From NCBI GenBank assembly GCA_937923795.1, contig CALDWI010000061.1, forward strand, positions 1-10,541: 10,541 nucleotides of DNA, given 5' to 3'. Below, one piece after another: positions 1-6,562 of this stretch. Position numbers and translations under genes: made by a program. Below the pieces are notes generated by a model. That model made no database searches. It saw only the letters and a program-made list of their open reading frames with translations, and was not told the origin of the DNA. The stretch is from an uncultured Collinsella sp. GTDB lineage: Bacteria; Actinomycetota; Coriobacteriia; Coriobacteriales; Coriobacteriaceae. Positions within the stretch are counted from its first letter, which is position 1, and each line of letters opens with the position of its first letter.

Positions 1-25
1 GCCCGTGGGTTATACCCTAAGAGCA

Positions 26-48
26 AACCACCCTTTTTAAGGGTGGTT
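26..48 (+). terminator. Hairpin, possible terminator of an upstream gene
   Basis: Ten-base arms AACCACCCTT (26-35) and AAGGGTGGTT (39-48) are perfect complements around a TTT loop. A smaller stem GGGT/ACCC sits just before it at 7-17. The sequence after the stem (CTGATTT) is only weakly T-rich, so termination is not assured. It may mark the end of a gene lying left of the window, or be a structural element upstream of the opp operon. Confidence 0.4.
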
Positions 49-52
49 CTGA

Positions 53-67
53 TTTACAAATTTGTAA
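53..67. promoter_or_regulatory. Palindrome TTACAAATTTGTAA, candidate operator
   Basis: Positions 54-67 are a perfect 14-bp palindrome. With one preceding T, the 15-mer at 53-67 matches 14 of 15 bases of the sequence at 6711-6725, upstream of the tRNA-Leu promoter. A dyad repeated in two upstream regions suggests a DNA-binding site. An A/T-rich match like this could also be chance, and no regulator can be named. Confidence 0.35.
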
Positions 68-280
68 CAGAGTCAAAATATCCCCACATACTTCGCCCAA
101 CTAAAGAAATTCTTGACCGTTGACCGGAATTAGCCCCAAATCGTGCATAAAATGCGCTACTGTATTGCGAAACGTTGGTCCGTTGTGCATAACCAGCCAT
201 AGCGACGGGCGACGTTTTTATGGTTCGGATCGGATTGTCTCGACATGTGTCCGACTGAACATTTCTTTGTCCTATCTCAT
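68..280 (+). promoter_or_regulatory. Upstream and leader region of the opp operon
   Basis: No convincing coding sequence lies here. Visible elements are a tandem TTGACCG TTGACCG (113-126), two copies of GTGCATAA whose starts are 42 bp apart (143-150 and 185-192), and an interrupted hairpin in which GTTC/GAAC (223-226 and 257-260), CGGA/TCCG (231-234 and 250-253) and TGTC/GACA (236-239 and 242-245) pair. TTGACC could be a -35 element, but I find no well-spaced -10, so the promoter is unresolved. The region probably holds the opp promoter and a structured 5' leader. Confidence 0.35.
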
Positions 281-287
281 AAGGAGG
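281..287 (+). promoter_or_regulatory. Strong Shine-Dalgarno of oppA (sets the start at 293)
   Basis: AAGGAGG is complementary to the 16S rRNA 3' end and stands five bases before the ATG at 293. The upstream in-frame ATG at 245 has no comparable site. It would also add 16 residues before the twin-arginine signal, so 293 is preferred. Confidence 0.85.
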
Positions 288-292
288 ATGGC

Positions 293-1969
293 ATGGCTGA
301 TTCTATGTTCCACCAGCCCGTTATGGGTCGTCGCGCCTTCGTTGGCGGTACCCTTGCTGCGAGCTCCATGGCTTTTCTTGCCGCATGCGGCAAGAAGGGT
401 GGCGACGCTTCCGGTTCTGAGTCCGGTTCGACGCTGAACTTCTACATCAACAACCCGGTCTGCATCGACCCCTACAACGTCCAGGAGGACCAGGGCACTC
501 AGGTCGAGTACCAGCTCTTTGACGCTCTGACCTCTTACGACGCCGAGAAGGGCGAGATCGTTCCGCTGGCTTGCGAGTCCTTTGAGTCCAATGACGACGC
601 CACCGAGTTTACCTTCAAGATCAAGAAGGCCAAGTTCCACAACGGTGACGATGTTACCTCCAAGTCCTTCAAGCTCGGTTGGGAGCGTCTGGTCAACACC
701 AAGTCGGCCATCGCTACCGAGTACGGCCCTTCCGAGGTCTCCTATCACCTTTCCATGGTCGAGGGTTATGACGACCTGCTTGCCGGTAACGCTACCGAGC
801 TCAGTGGTGTTACGTGCCCCGACGATGAGACCCTCGTCGTCAAGCTGTCTTCCGCTTACGCTGACTTCCCCTTCGTCGCCTCTCATCCGGCTCTGGCCCC
901 GGTTCCCGAGTGCGCCGAGTCCGATGTCAAGAGCTTCTATCTTGCCCCGGTCGGTAACGGCCCGTTCATGATGGACGGCAAGTGGGAGGATGGCCAGGAG
1001 ATCAACGTCAAGAAGTTCGACGATTACTATGGCGACAAGGCCAAGATCGATGGCATCCACTTCCAGGTCATCAAGGACATGGAGACCGCTTACAAGGAGT
1101 TCCAGGCCGGTAACCTCGATGTCTGCGACGTTCCCGTCGCTCAGATCGATGCCGCCAAGAAGGATCGCGGCGTGTCCAAGGACGGCTACACCATGGGTGA
1201 CGGCGAGCGCATGCTGCTCGGCGCCGAGCCTTCCACGTACTATCTGACCTGCAACACCACGGCCGAGCCGTTCAACAACGCCGACCTGCGTAGGGGCATC
1301 TCCCTGGCCATTAACCGTGAGGCCATCTGCAAGACCATCTTCAAGGGTACCCGTACCCCTGCCGACGGCATTGTTCCTCCGGGCATCGATGGCTACAAGG
1401 AGGGCGCATGGGAGTTCTGCGCCTACGATGTCGACAAGGCTAACGAGTACCTCGACAAGGTTGCTCCCGCTGGCGCTAACGGCGATCGTGGCATTAGCGT
1501 GACCCTGTCCTACAACCAGGACGGCGGTCACAAGGAGATCATGGAGTCCATCATCGGTGACCTCGCCAAGGTTGGCGTTACCGCTGTCTCCGATACCCCT
1601 GAGTGGTCTGCCCTGCTCGAGCAGTATCAGAACTTTAACTATCAGTTCGGTCGTCTGGGTTGGATTGCCGACTACCCGATCATGGACAACTTCCTGTATC
1701 CGCTGTTCCACTCCGACTCCCTCGGTGGCGACAACCGCTCCGGTTACAACAACCCCGAGTTCGACGCCAAGGTCGACGAGGCTCGTACTATTGTTGACGA
1801 CGAGGAGCGCGTCGCTAAGATGCAGGAGGCCGATGCAATGGTCGCTGCCGACTGCCCGGTCATCCCGATTATGTTCTACACGCACACCATCGCCGGCTCC
1901 GATCGCATTAAGCACCTCTATGTCGATCCGCAGAAGCACGCCGATCTGGGTACCGCTGAGCTCGCCTAA
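293..1969 (+). CDS. oppA: Oligopeptide ABC transporter substrate-binding lipoprotein OppA
   Basis: This 558-residue protein is a family 5 extracellular solute-binding protein (SBP_bac_5, OppA/DppA type). It should capture peptides outside the cell and hand them to the permease encoded next to it. The N-terminus is an export signal: twin arginines at 13-14 (GRRAF), a hydrophobic stretch at about 15-30, and a lipobox LAAC with the lipidated Cys at 32, followed by a flexible Gly/Ser linker. The family signature KFHNGDDVTSKSF is at about 114-126. Length is normal for the family. The start at 293 is set by the adjacent AAGGAGG. The gene is first in the opp cluster and separated from oppB by 156 bp containing a hairpin, which would allow more OppA than permease. 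Family assignment is firm. Peptide specificity is inferred from homology and context; related members carry nickel or other ligands. Confidence 0.93.
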   Translation: MADSMFHQPVMGRRAFVGGTLAASSMAFLAACGKKGGDASGSESGSTLNFYINNPVCIDPYNVQEDQGTQVEYQLFDALTSYDAEKGEIVPLACESFESNDDATEFTFKIKKAKFHNGDDVTSKSFKLGWERLVNTKSAIATEYGPSEVSYHLSMVEGYDDLLAGNATELSGVTCPDDETLVVKLSSAYADFPFVASHPALAPVPECAESDVKSFYLAPVGNGPFMMDGKWEDGQEINVKKFDDYYGDKAKIDGIHFQVIKDMETAYKEFQAGNLDVCDVPVAQIDAAKKDRGVSKDGYTMGDGERMLLGAEPSTYYLTCNTTAEPFNNADLRRGISLAINREAICKTIFKGTRTPADGIVPPGIDGYKEGAWEFCAYDVDKANEYLDKVAPAGANGDRGISVTLSYNQDGGHKEIMESIIGDLAKVGVTAVSDTPEWSALLEQYQNFNYQFGRLGWIADYPIMDNFLYPLFHSDSLGGDNRSGYNNPEFDAKVDEARTIVDDEERVAKMQEADAMVAADCPVIPIMFYTHTIAGSDRIKHLYVDPQKHADLGTAELA

Positions 1970-2065
1970 GAGTTTGCAGCTTCCGTGAGGGTCAAGTATT
2001 TACGTAGACCTCATGGGAAACATACAGTTCTCCCTAACCTGGGGTAAACTGGCTGATGGTAATTT

Positions 2066-2098
2066 TGGGATGCCGGTCTGGCGATCGGCATCCCATTT
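2066..2098 (+). terminator. Intercistronic hairpin between oppA and oppB (partial terminator or RNA stabiliser)
   Basis: TGGGATGCCG (2066-2075) pairs perfectly with CGGCATCCCA (2086-2095). Three further pairs (G-T, T-A, C-G) close a TGGC loop, giving about 13 bp. Only ATTTAG follows, so the T-tract is weak. Placed between a binding-protein gene and its permease genes, it probably lets some transcripts end or be protected after oppA. That would raise OppA relative to OppBCDF. The effect is inferred from position and structure. Confidence 0.6.
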
Positions 2099-2125
2099 AG
2101 GTTAATCCCTAGATAGGGGAGTGGT

Positions 2126-3163
2126 ATGGGTAAGTACATCGTTAAACGTGTGCTTCAGTTCATCCCGGTGTTTTTGGGCGTTACGCTGATTCTGTTCGCC
2201 CTCCAGAATATCGTGCCGGGAGATCCGATCAAGCTGATCGGTGGAGACAAGGCTCTGTCCCCCGAGGTGGAGCTTCAGCTTCGCGTCCGCTATCACCTGG
2301 TCCAGACGGACGAGGACGGCAACGCGATCCTTGACGAGAACGGCGACCCCGTTCAAACGTCGCTCGTGGACCGTTACTTGTATTACATGAACGGCCTGCT
2401 TCATGGCGATCTGGGCAATTCGTATCAGCGCAAGCTGCCGGTTACGGAAATCTTTGCCCAGAAGTATCCGTATACGGTCAAACTTGCCGCGTGCGCCATC
2501 GTGCTCGAGGCAATTATGGGTATCGGTGCGGGTATCATTTCGGCGGTAAAGCGTTATTCCTTCTGGGATATTTTGGTAACGCTCACCACGTCGATCCTCG
2601 TTGCGGTCCCGGCCTTCTGGCTCGGTATGTTGCTGCAGCTGTTCTTTGGCGTCATCCTCAAGGACGCCACGGGCGGTGCAATCTCCATGCCGATCTCGGG
2701 TGCCGGCGGTTCCAGCTCTCAGTATCAGGATTGGATGCACTATGTGCTTCCGACCATTACGCTGGCTTCGGTTTCGACCGCTTATGCTGCGCGCATTATG
2801 CGCTCGCAGCTGCTTGACGTCATGAACCAGGATTACATCCGTACGGCAAAGGCCAAGGGTCTCTCCAATCGTGCGATCATCGTCAAGCATGCGCTTAAGA
2901 ATGCACTCATCCCCGTCGTTACCTATATTGGTGTCGACTTTGGCGGCATGCTTTCGGGCGCCATCCTGACCGAGACGGTCTTTAACTGGCCCGGTATCGG
3001 CTATGAGGTCTATCGCGCCATTAGCATGCGTGACTGGCCCATCGTTATGGGCGGCGTTACGCTCATCGTTGTCGTCGTCATGGTGATCAACCTGCTCGTC
3101 GACATTAGCTATGCATTCCTCGACCCGCGCATCCGCCTTGGCGGTCCGTCGGATAAGGCCTAA
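2126..3163 (+). CDS. oppB: Peptide ABC transporter permease OppB/DppB
   Basis: This 345-residue inner-membrane permease is of the DppB/OppB type (BPD_transp_1), forming half of the channel with OppC. The first membrane segment is at about 8-28, followed by a long extracellular stretch with the family pattern PGDP (31-34) and HGDLGNSY (93-100). The core has hydrophobic segments at about 117-140, 148-176 and 305-328, with others between them. The cytoplasmic coupling loop (EAA motif) starts at DYIRTAKAKG (236-245) and runs to about 266; it contacts the ATPases. An acidic, Asn/Gly-rich stretch at 61-74 looks like a small cation-binding or surface loop but may be only a variable insertion. The ATG at 2126 follows the purine-rich TAGGGGAG. 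OppC starts 14 nt after the stop, consistent with cotranscription. The choice between Opp and Dpp substrates cannot be made from sequence. Confidence 0.93.
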   Translation: MGKYIVKRVLQFIPVFLGVTLILFALQNIVPGDPIKLIGGDKALSPEVELQLRVRYHLVQTDEDGNAILDENGDPVQTSLVDRYLYYMNGLLHGDLGNSYQRKLPVTEIFAQKYPYTVKLAACAIVLEAIMGIGAGIISAVKRYSFWDILVTLTTSILVAVPAFWLGMLLQLFFGVILKDATGGAISMPISGAGGSSSQYQDWMHYVLPTITLASVSTAYAARIMRSQLLDVMNQDYIRTAKAKGLSNRAIIVKHALKNALIPVVTYIGVDFGGMLSGAILTETVFNWPGIGYEVYRAISMRDWPIVMGGVTLIVVVVMVINLLVDISYAFLDPRIRLGGPSDKA

Positions 3164-3177
3164 GGGAGGTACGTCTC

Positions 3178-4113
3178 ATGCAGGAAACTGATTCTCAGTC
3201 TCAGGAGCAGGCTACCGCCACCAAGGCCGCATCTGCTCCCGCCAAGTCCCGCACGCTGTGGGGCGACGCTTTTAAGCGTCTTCGTAAGAACAAGCTCGCC
3301 GTTATCGGTGTCTGCTGGATCATCATCGTCGTTGTGGTTGCCCTGACTGCAGATCTGTGGGCTAAGCCCTGGCTCGGTTCCCCGACGGCTTCCGACTCGA
3401 CCACTATGGCCGAGACGTCGCTGTTGGCTCCGTGTGCAGAGCATCCGTTTGGCACCGACGCCCTTGGTCGCGACATTCTCGTCCGCGTTATCTACGGTGC
3501 GCGCGTTTCGCTGTCCGTCGGAATTATGGCCACCGCGATCTCCACGCTAATTGGTCTGGTCATGGGTGCTCTGGCCGGTTTCTACGGCGGCATCTGGGAT
3601 ACGATCATCATGCGCTGTGCGGACATCTTCCTGGCGTTCCCGTACGTGCTGTTCGTTGTCGCCATGATCGCCGTTATCGGCCGTGGCCTTCAGAACGTCT
3701 TTATCGCCATCGGTATTCTCGGCTGGCCTTCGATTGCGCGCGTCTTCCGATCCGCGATCCTGACGGTCAAGGAAAATGACTATGTTGATGCTGCGCGCGC
3801 GATGGGTGCATCCGATGCTCGTATCGTCGTACGTCACATCTTCCCGAACTCCGTCGCCTCCATCGTGGTCTACGCGACCATGAACATTGGTGGCGCCATT
3901 CTGACCGAGTCCGCTCTGTCCTTCCTCGGCATGGGCGTTATTCCGCCTACGCCTTCGTGGGGCTCCATGATTCAGGACGGTCAGCAGTATCTTCTGACCG
4001 CTCCCTGGATGATGATCATGCCCGGTCTGGCAATTCTCTCGACGGTGCTCGCCTTCACCCTGCTGGGTGACGGTCTGCGCGACGCCCTCGACGTCAAGAT
4101 GAAGGACGCATAA
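3178..4113 (+). CDS. oppC: Peptide ABC transporter permease OppC/DppC
   Basis: This 311-residue membrane permease pairs with OppB. A cytoplasmic, Gln/Ala/Lys-rich tail (1-30) precedes the OppC N-terminal region, with LRKNKLAVIG (35-44) leading into the first membrane segment (about 41-60). The DppC-type motif HPFGTDALGRDIL (89-101) lies before the transport core. The EAA coupling loop is at about 201-224, beginning DYVDAARAMG and ending HIFPN. Later core motifs include LSFLGMG (248-253 region) and a C-terminal LGDGLRDALD (296-305) typical of the family. The start at 3178 has GGGAGG eight bases upstream. The stop is separated from the oppD start by only two bases, which suggests translational coupling. 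Length and all landmarks are normal. Confidence 0.93.
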   Translation: MQETDSQSQEQATATKAASAPAKSRTLWGDAFKRLRKNKLAVIGVCWIIIVVVVALTADLWAKPWLGSPTASDSTTMAETSLLAPCAEHPFGTDALGRDILVRVIYGARVSLSVGIMATAISTLIGLVMGALAGFYGGIWDTIIMRCADIFLAFPYVLFVVAMIAVIGRGLQNVFIAIGILGWPSIARVFRSAILTVKENDYVDAARAMGASDARIVVRHIFPNSVASIVVYATMNIGGAILTESALSFLGMGVIPPTPSWGSMIQDGQQYLLTAPWMMIMPGLAILSTVLAFTLLGDGLRDALDVKMKDA

Positions 4114-4115
4114 GG

Positions 4116-5207
4116 ATGAAGAAGAACAAGAACTATGTGGACCTGAAGGACCAGCCTGTTCCCGAGGGCCAGCATCTGCTCGAGGTCGATGACCTTAAGA
4201 TGTATTTCCACACCGAGGACGGCGTTGTTCGCGCTGTCGACGGTGTCTCCTACACGCTCGATCGCGGCGAGACCCTGGGCGTCGTCGGTGAGTCCGGCTC
4301 CGGTAAGTCCGTGACCGCCATGACCATCATGGGTCTTATCTCGATGCCTCCGGGAAAGATCGAGGGCGGCGACGTTCGCTATCGCGGTCGTTCTATCCTC
4401 GAGATGACCGAGGAGGAGATGCAGCACATTCGCGGCAACGACATCGCGATGATCTTCCAGGATCCTATGACCTCCTTGAACCCGGTCTATAAGATCGGCA
4501 AGCAGGTGGGCGAGGGCCTTCGTCTGCACCGTGGCTACTCCAAGCAGGAGGCGCTCAAGCGCGCTACCGAGCTTTTGGACCTCGTGGGTATCCCCGAGCC
4601 CGAGAAGCGCGTCAATGAGTATCCGCACCAGTTCTCCGGCGGTATGCGTCAGCGTGTCATGATCGCTATGGCTCTTGCCTGCGATCCCGATATCCTGATT
4701 GCCGACGAGCCCACGACGGCTCTGGACGTTACCATTCAGGCTCAGATTATCGAGCTCATGCAGGAAATGCAGGAGAAGAACGGCAACGCCATCATCATGA
4801 TTACCCATGACCTGGGCGTCGTTGCCGATATGGCCGATAAGATCATGGTTATGTACGCCGGCCGTCCCGTCGAGTTCGGTACTGCTGAGGAAATCTTCTA
4901 CGAGAGTCGCCACCCCTACACCTGGGGCCTTATCCGCTCCATCCCGGAGCAGGCCATCGAAGAGAAGAAGCCGCTTACGCCGATTCACGGCAACCCGCCT
5001 TCGCTCATGAACCTGCCTGAGGGCTGCGTCTTCTCTCCTCGTTGCCCCTATGCGACGGACAAGTGCCGCAAGCAGCGCCCCGAGCGCGTTGTCACCGAGT
5101 CTGGTCATTACTCTGCGTGCCACTACTCCGGTGACCCCGAGTTCCTCAAGAACGCTCCTGAGACGTCCCGTACGCGCAAGGATTCCAAGAAGGGAGGCGA
5201 GGCGTAA
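4116..5207 (+). CDS. oppD: Peptide ABC transporter ATPase OppD/DppD
   Basis: This 363-residue cytoplasmic ATPase is one of the two motor subunits. All ABC motifs are intact: Walker A GESGSGKS (58-65), Q-loop FQDP (Gln115), signature FSGGMRQR (173-180), Walker B ILIADEP (193-199, catalytic Glu198) and switch His231. The C-terminal oligopeptide-transporter extension holds four cysteines (304, 310, 317, 335; spacing CX5CX6CX17C). In characterised DppD/OppD homologues, cysteines in this tail bind an iron-sulfur cluster, so this protein may do so too. The tail after about residue 340 is Lys/Arg-rich and looks disordered. The ATG at 4116 has GAAGGA nine bases upstream. The stop TAA overlaps the oppF ATG by one base (TAATG), implying coupled translation of the two ATPases. 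Confidence 0.94.
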   Translation: MKKNKNYVDLKDQPVPEGQHLLEVDDLKMYFHTEDGVVRAVDGVSYTLDRGETLGVVGESGSGKSVTAMTIMGLISMPPGKIEGGDVRYRGRSILEMTEEEMQHIRGNDIAMIFQDPMTSLNPVYKIGKQVGEGLRLHRGYSKQEALKRATELLDLVGIPEPEKRVNEYPHQFSGGMRQRVMIAMALACDPDILIADEPTTALDVTIQAQIIELMQEMQEKNGNAIIMITHDLGVVADMADKIMVMYAGRPVEFGTAEEIFYESRHPYTWGLIRSIPEQAIEEKKPLTPIHGNPPSLMNLPEGCVFSPRCPYATDKCRKQRPERVVTESGHYSACHYSGDPEFLKNAPETSRTRKDSKKGGEA

Positions 5208-6235
5208 TGGCAGATACCAACGAGCGTACTCCGCTGCTGAAGGTCGAGCACCTCTCTAAGGAGTTCCCCGCTGAGTCCGGCATGTTCGCCAAGCGCTTCT
5301 CCAAGCGTGTCGTCTCTGCAGTGAATGACATTTCGTTCGAGATTTATCCGGGCGAGACCTTTGGTCTGGTCGGTGAGTCTGGTTGCGGTAAGTCCACGAC
5401 GGGCCGCACCATCATGCGCCTGACCAAGCCGACCGCCGGTAAGGTGTTCTTCCAGGGTAAAGATGTTGCCGAGATGAGCAAGCATGAGATCAAGGACATG
5501 CGTCGCGAGATGCAGTTTATCTTCCAGGATCCTTATGCTTCGCTCAACCCTCGTATGACCATCGGCGAGATTGTCTCCGAGCCCATGACCATTCACGGCG
5601 TGGGCACCAAGGAGGAGCGCATTGAGCGTGTCCGCGAGCTTCTCGACGTTGTCGGACTGAACCCCGAGCACATTAACCGCTATCCTCATGAGTTCTCCGG
5701 CGGTCAGCGTCAGCGTGTCGGCATTGCCCGCGCATTTGCGCTGAAGCCCAAGCTGATTATCTGCGACGAGCCTGTCTCTGCACTTGACGTTTCCATTCAG
5801 GCCCAGGTTTTGAACCTGCTGAAGGAGCTTCAGGATAAGTTCGGCACTGCTTATCTCTTCATTGCTCACGACCTCTCCGTCGTACAGCACATTTCTGATC
5901 GCGTTGCCGTTATGTATCTGGGTAAGATGGTCGAGGTTTCGGACTGGAAGACGCTCTATAGCGAGCCTCACCATCCGTACACGCAGTCGCTGCTGTCTGC
6001 CGTGCCGGTGCCCGATCCGGATATCCAGAAGACCCGCAAGCGCATCATCCTCGCCGGCGATCCGCCGTCGCCGCTGGATCCGCCGACCGGCTGCCGTTTC
6101 CACACGCGCTGCCCGATCGCGCAGGGCATCTGCTCCGAGAAGCTTCCCGAGTTTAAGGAAGTTGCCCCGGGCCACTGCTGCGCCTGCCACTTCGCGGAGC
6201 CGTTCCCGATCAAGGAATCGCACATCGACCTGTAG
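5207..6235 (+). CDS. oppF: Peptide ABC transporter ATPase OppF/DppF
   Basis: This 342-residue ATPase is the second motor subunit, working with OppD as a heterodimer. Motifs are complete: Walker A GESGCGKS (56-63), Q-loop Gln107 in FQDP, signature FSGGQRQR (163-170), Walker B LIICDEP (183-189, Glu188) and switch His221. The N-terminal insertion at about 20-38 (FPAESG to FSKRVV) before the first ABC strand is common in OppF. The C-terminal extension carries cysteines 296, 302, 309 and a cluster GHCCACH (322-328), again matching the cysteine-rich tail that holds an Fe-S site in some homologues. AAGGGAGG lies nine bases before the start, inside the end of oppD. The gene ends 14 bp before a large palindrome that may also terminate the operon. 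Confidence 0.94.
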   Translation: MADTNERTPLLKVEHLSKEFPAESGMFAKRFSKRVVSAVNDISFEIYPGETFGLVGESGCGKSTTGRTIMRLTKPTAGKVFFQGKDVAEMSKHEIKDMRREMQFIFQDPYASLNPRMTIGEIVSEPMTIHGVGTKEERIERVRELLDVVGLNPEHINRYPHEFSGGQRQRVGIARAFALKPKLIICDEPVSALDVSIQAQVLNLLKELQDKFGTAYLFIAHDLSVVQHISDRVAVMYLGKMVEVSDWKTLYSEPHHPYTQSLLSAVPVPDPDIQKTRKRIILAGDPPSPLDPPTGCRFHTRCPIAQGICSEKLPEFKEVAPGHCCACHFAEPFPIKESHIDL

Positions 6236-6249
6236 TCGGTTGTCTGTCC

Positions 6250-6381
6250 GGGCCCGTGCTGGACTTAGTTTTCAGAACGTCCTCGACCATGGAAACCCCC
6301 TTATCCTGCTCCTTCGGAGCTGCGGATAAGGGGGTTTCCTGGTCTGCGGAATGTTCTGAAAACTAAGTCCAGCACGGGCCC
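6250..6381 (-). repeat. Long palindromic element 1 (29-bp perfect arms, conserved inner boxes)
   Basis: The arms at 6250-6278 and 6353-6381 are exact 29-base reverse complements. Read on the minus strand, the order is arm, ATTCCGCAG (6352-6344), ACCA, a perfect 16-bp inner stem (6339-6324 with 6306-6291), an apex hairpin with a C-GAA-G triloop, ATGGTCGAGGAC (6290-6279), then arm. The same layout and boxes occur in element 2 with different arm sequence. No target-site duplication is visible at the ends. Lying 14 bp after oppF, it probably also acts as the operon's transcription end or as an RNase III substrate. I do not recognise it as a named element. Confidence 0.8.
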
Positions 6382-6393
6382 TGCGGTAACTCG

Positions 6394-6423
6394 GCAGGGG
6401 GAGTGCGATTCCCTGATCGCTCA
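6394..6423 (+). repeat. Shortened core remnant of the palindrome family
   Basis: GCAGGGGGAG (6394-6403) is identical to 6597-6606 in element 2, and ATCGCTCA (6416-6423) is identical to 6640-6647. These two pieces form the two sides of the inner stem of element 2. Here they are separated by only 12 bases instead of 33, with a TG insertion before CGAT. CGAT/ATCG and GAG/CTC can still pair. No 29-bp arms flank it. It looks like a deleted or decayed copy. Confidence 0.5.
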
Positions 6424-6446
6424 CTTAGTTTAATAAGAAATTGAGC

Positions 6447-6472
6447 GAGGCCGGAGCTTTAGCTCCGGCCTC
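6447..6472. other. 12-bp GC-rich hairpin
   Basis: GAGGCCGGAGCT (6447-6458) and AGCTCCGGCCTC (6461-6472) are perfect complements separated by TT. No T-tract follows (CCCATATA), so it is not a typical intrinsic terminator. A lesser pairing TCGCTCA/TGAGCGA (6417-6423 and 6442-6448) overlaps its left edge and could compete with it. Its role is unknown. Confidence 0.65.
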
Positions 6473-6482
6473 CCCATATAAG

Positions 6483-6501
6483 GGCTCGGCAAAGCCGAGC
6501 C
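6483..6501. other. 8-bp GC-rich hairpin with AAA loop
   Basis: GGCTCGGC (6483-6490) and GCCGAGCC (6494-6501) pair perfectly across AAA, ten bases after the preceding hairpin. No T-tract follows on the + strand. Tandem strong hairpins of this kind may mark transcript ends or repeat insertions; the sequence alone does not decide. Confidence 0.6.
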
Positions 6502-6562
6502 ACCAAATTTGCATCAGCCCTCAGAACATGTTTGAGAACTGTGCCTGAAGTACGTATTTGCA

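Noticed and set aside
245..292. Earlier in-frame ATG of oppA giving 16 extra residues
   Set aside because: AAGGAGG sits directly before the ATG at 293, and the extension would displace the signal peptide from the N-terminus.
120..437. 105-codon open frame overlapping the oppA start
   Set aside because: No ribosome binding site; Arg/Ser/Leu-rich translation with no family features, running into oppA in another frame.
272..1939. 555-codon open frame on the minus strand, opposite oppA
   Set aside because: Its codons mirror the strong codon bias of oppA. The translation is low-complexity and Val/Leu/Asp-rich with no domain, and oppA itself is unmistakable.
3981..6223. Two long minus-strand open frames (about 380 and 366 codons) opposite oppD and oppF
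   Set aside because: They mirror highly biased ABC ATPase genes, show no recognisable motif and have no ribosome binding or operon context.
6291..6339. Calling the inner stem of palindrome 1 an ordinary intrinsic terminator only
   Set aside because: The stem is embedded in a much larger perfect palindrome, has no downstream T run beyond TTT, and shares boxes with element 2. Termination may occur but does not explain the structure.
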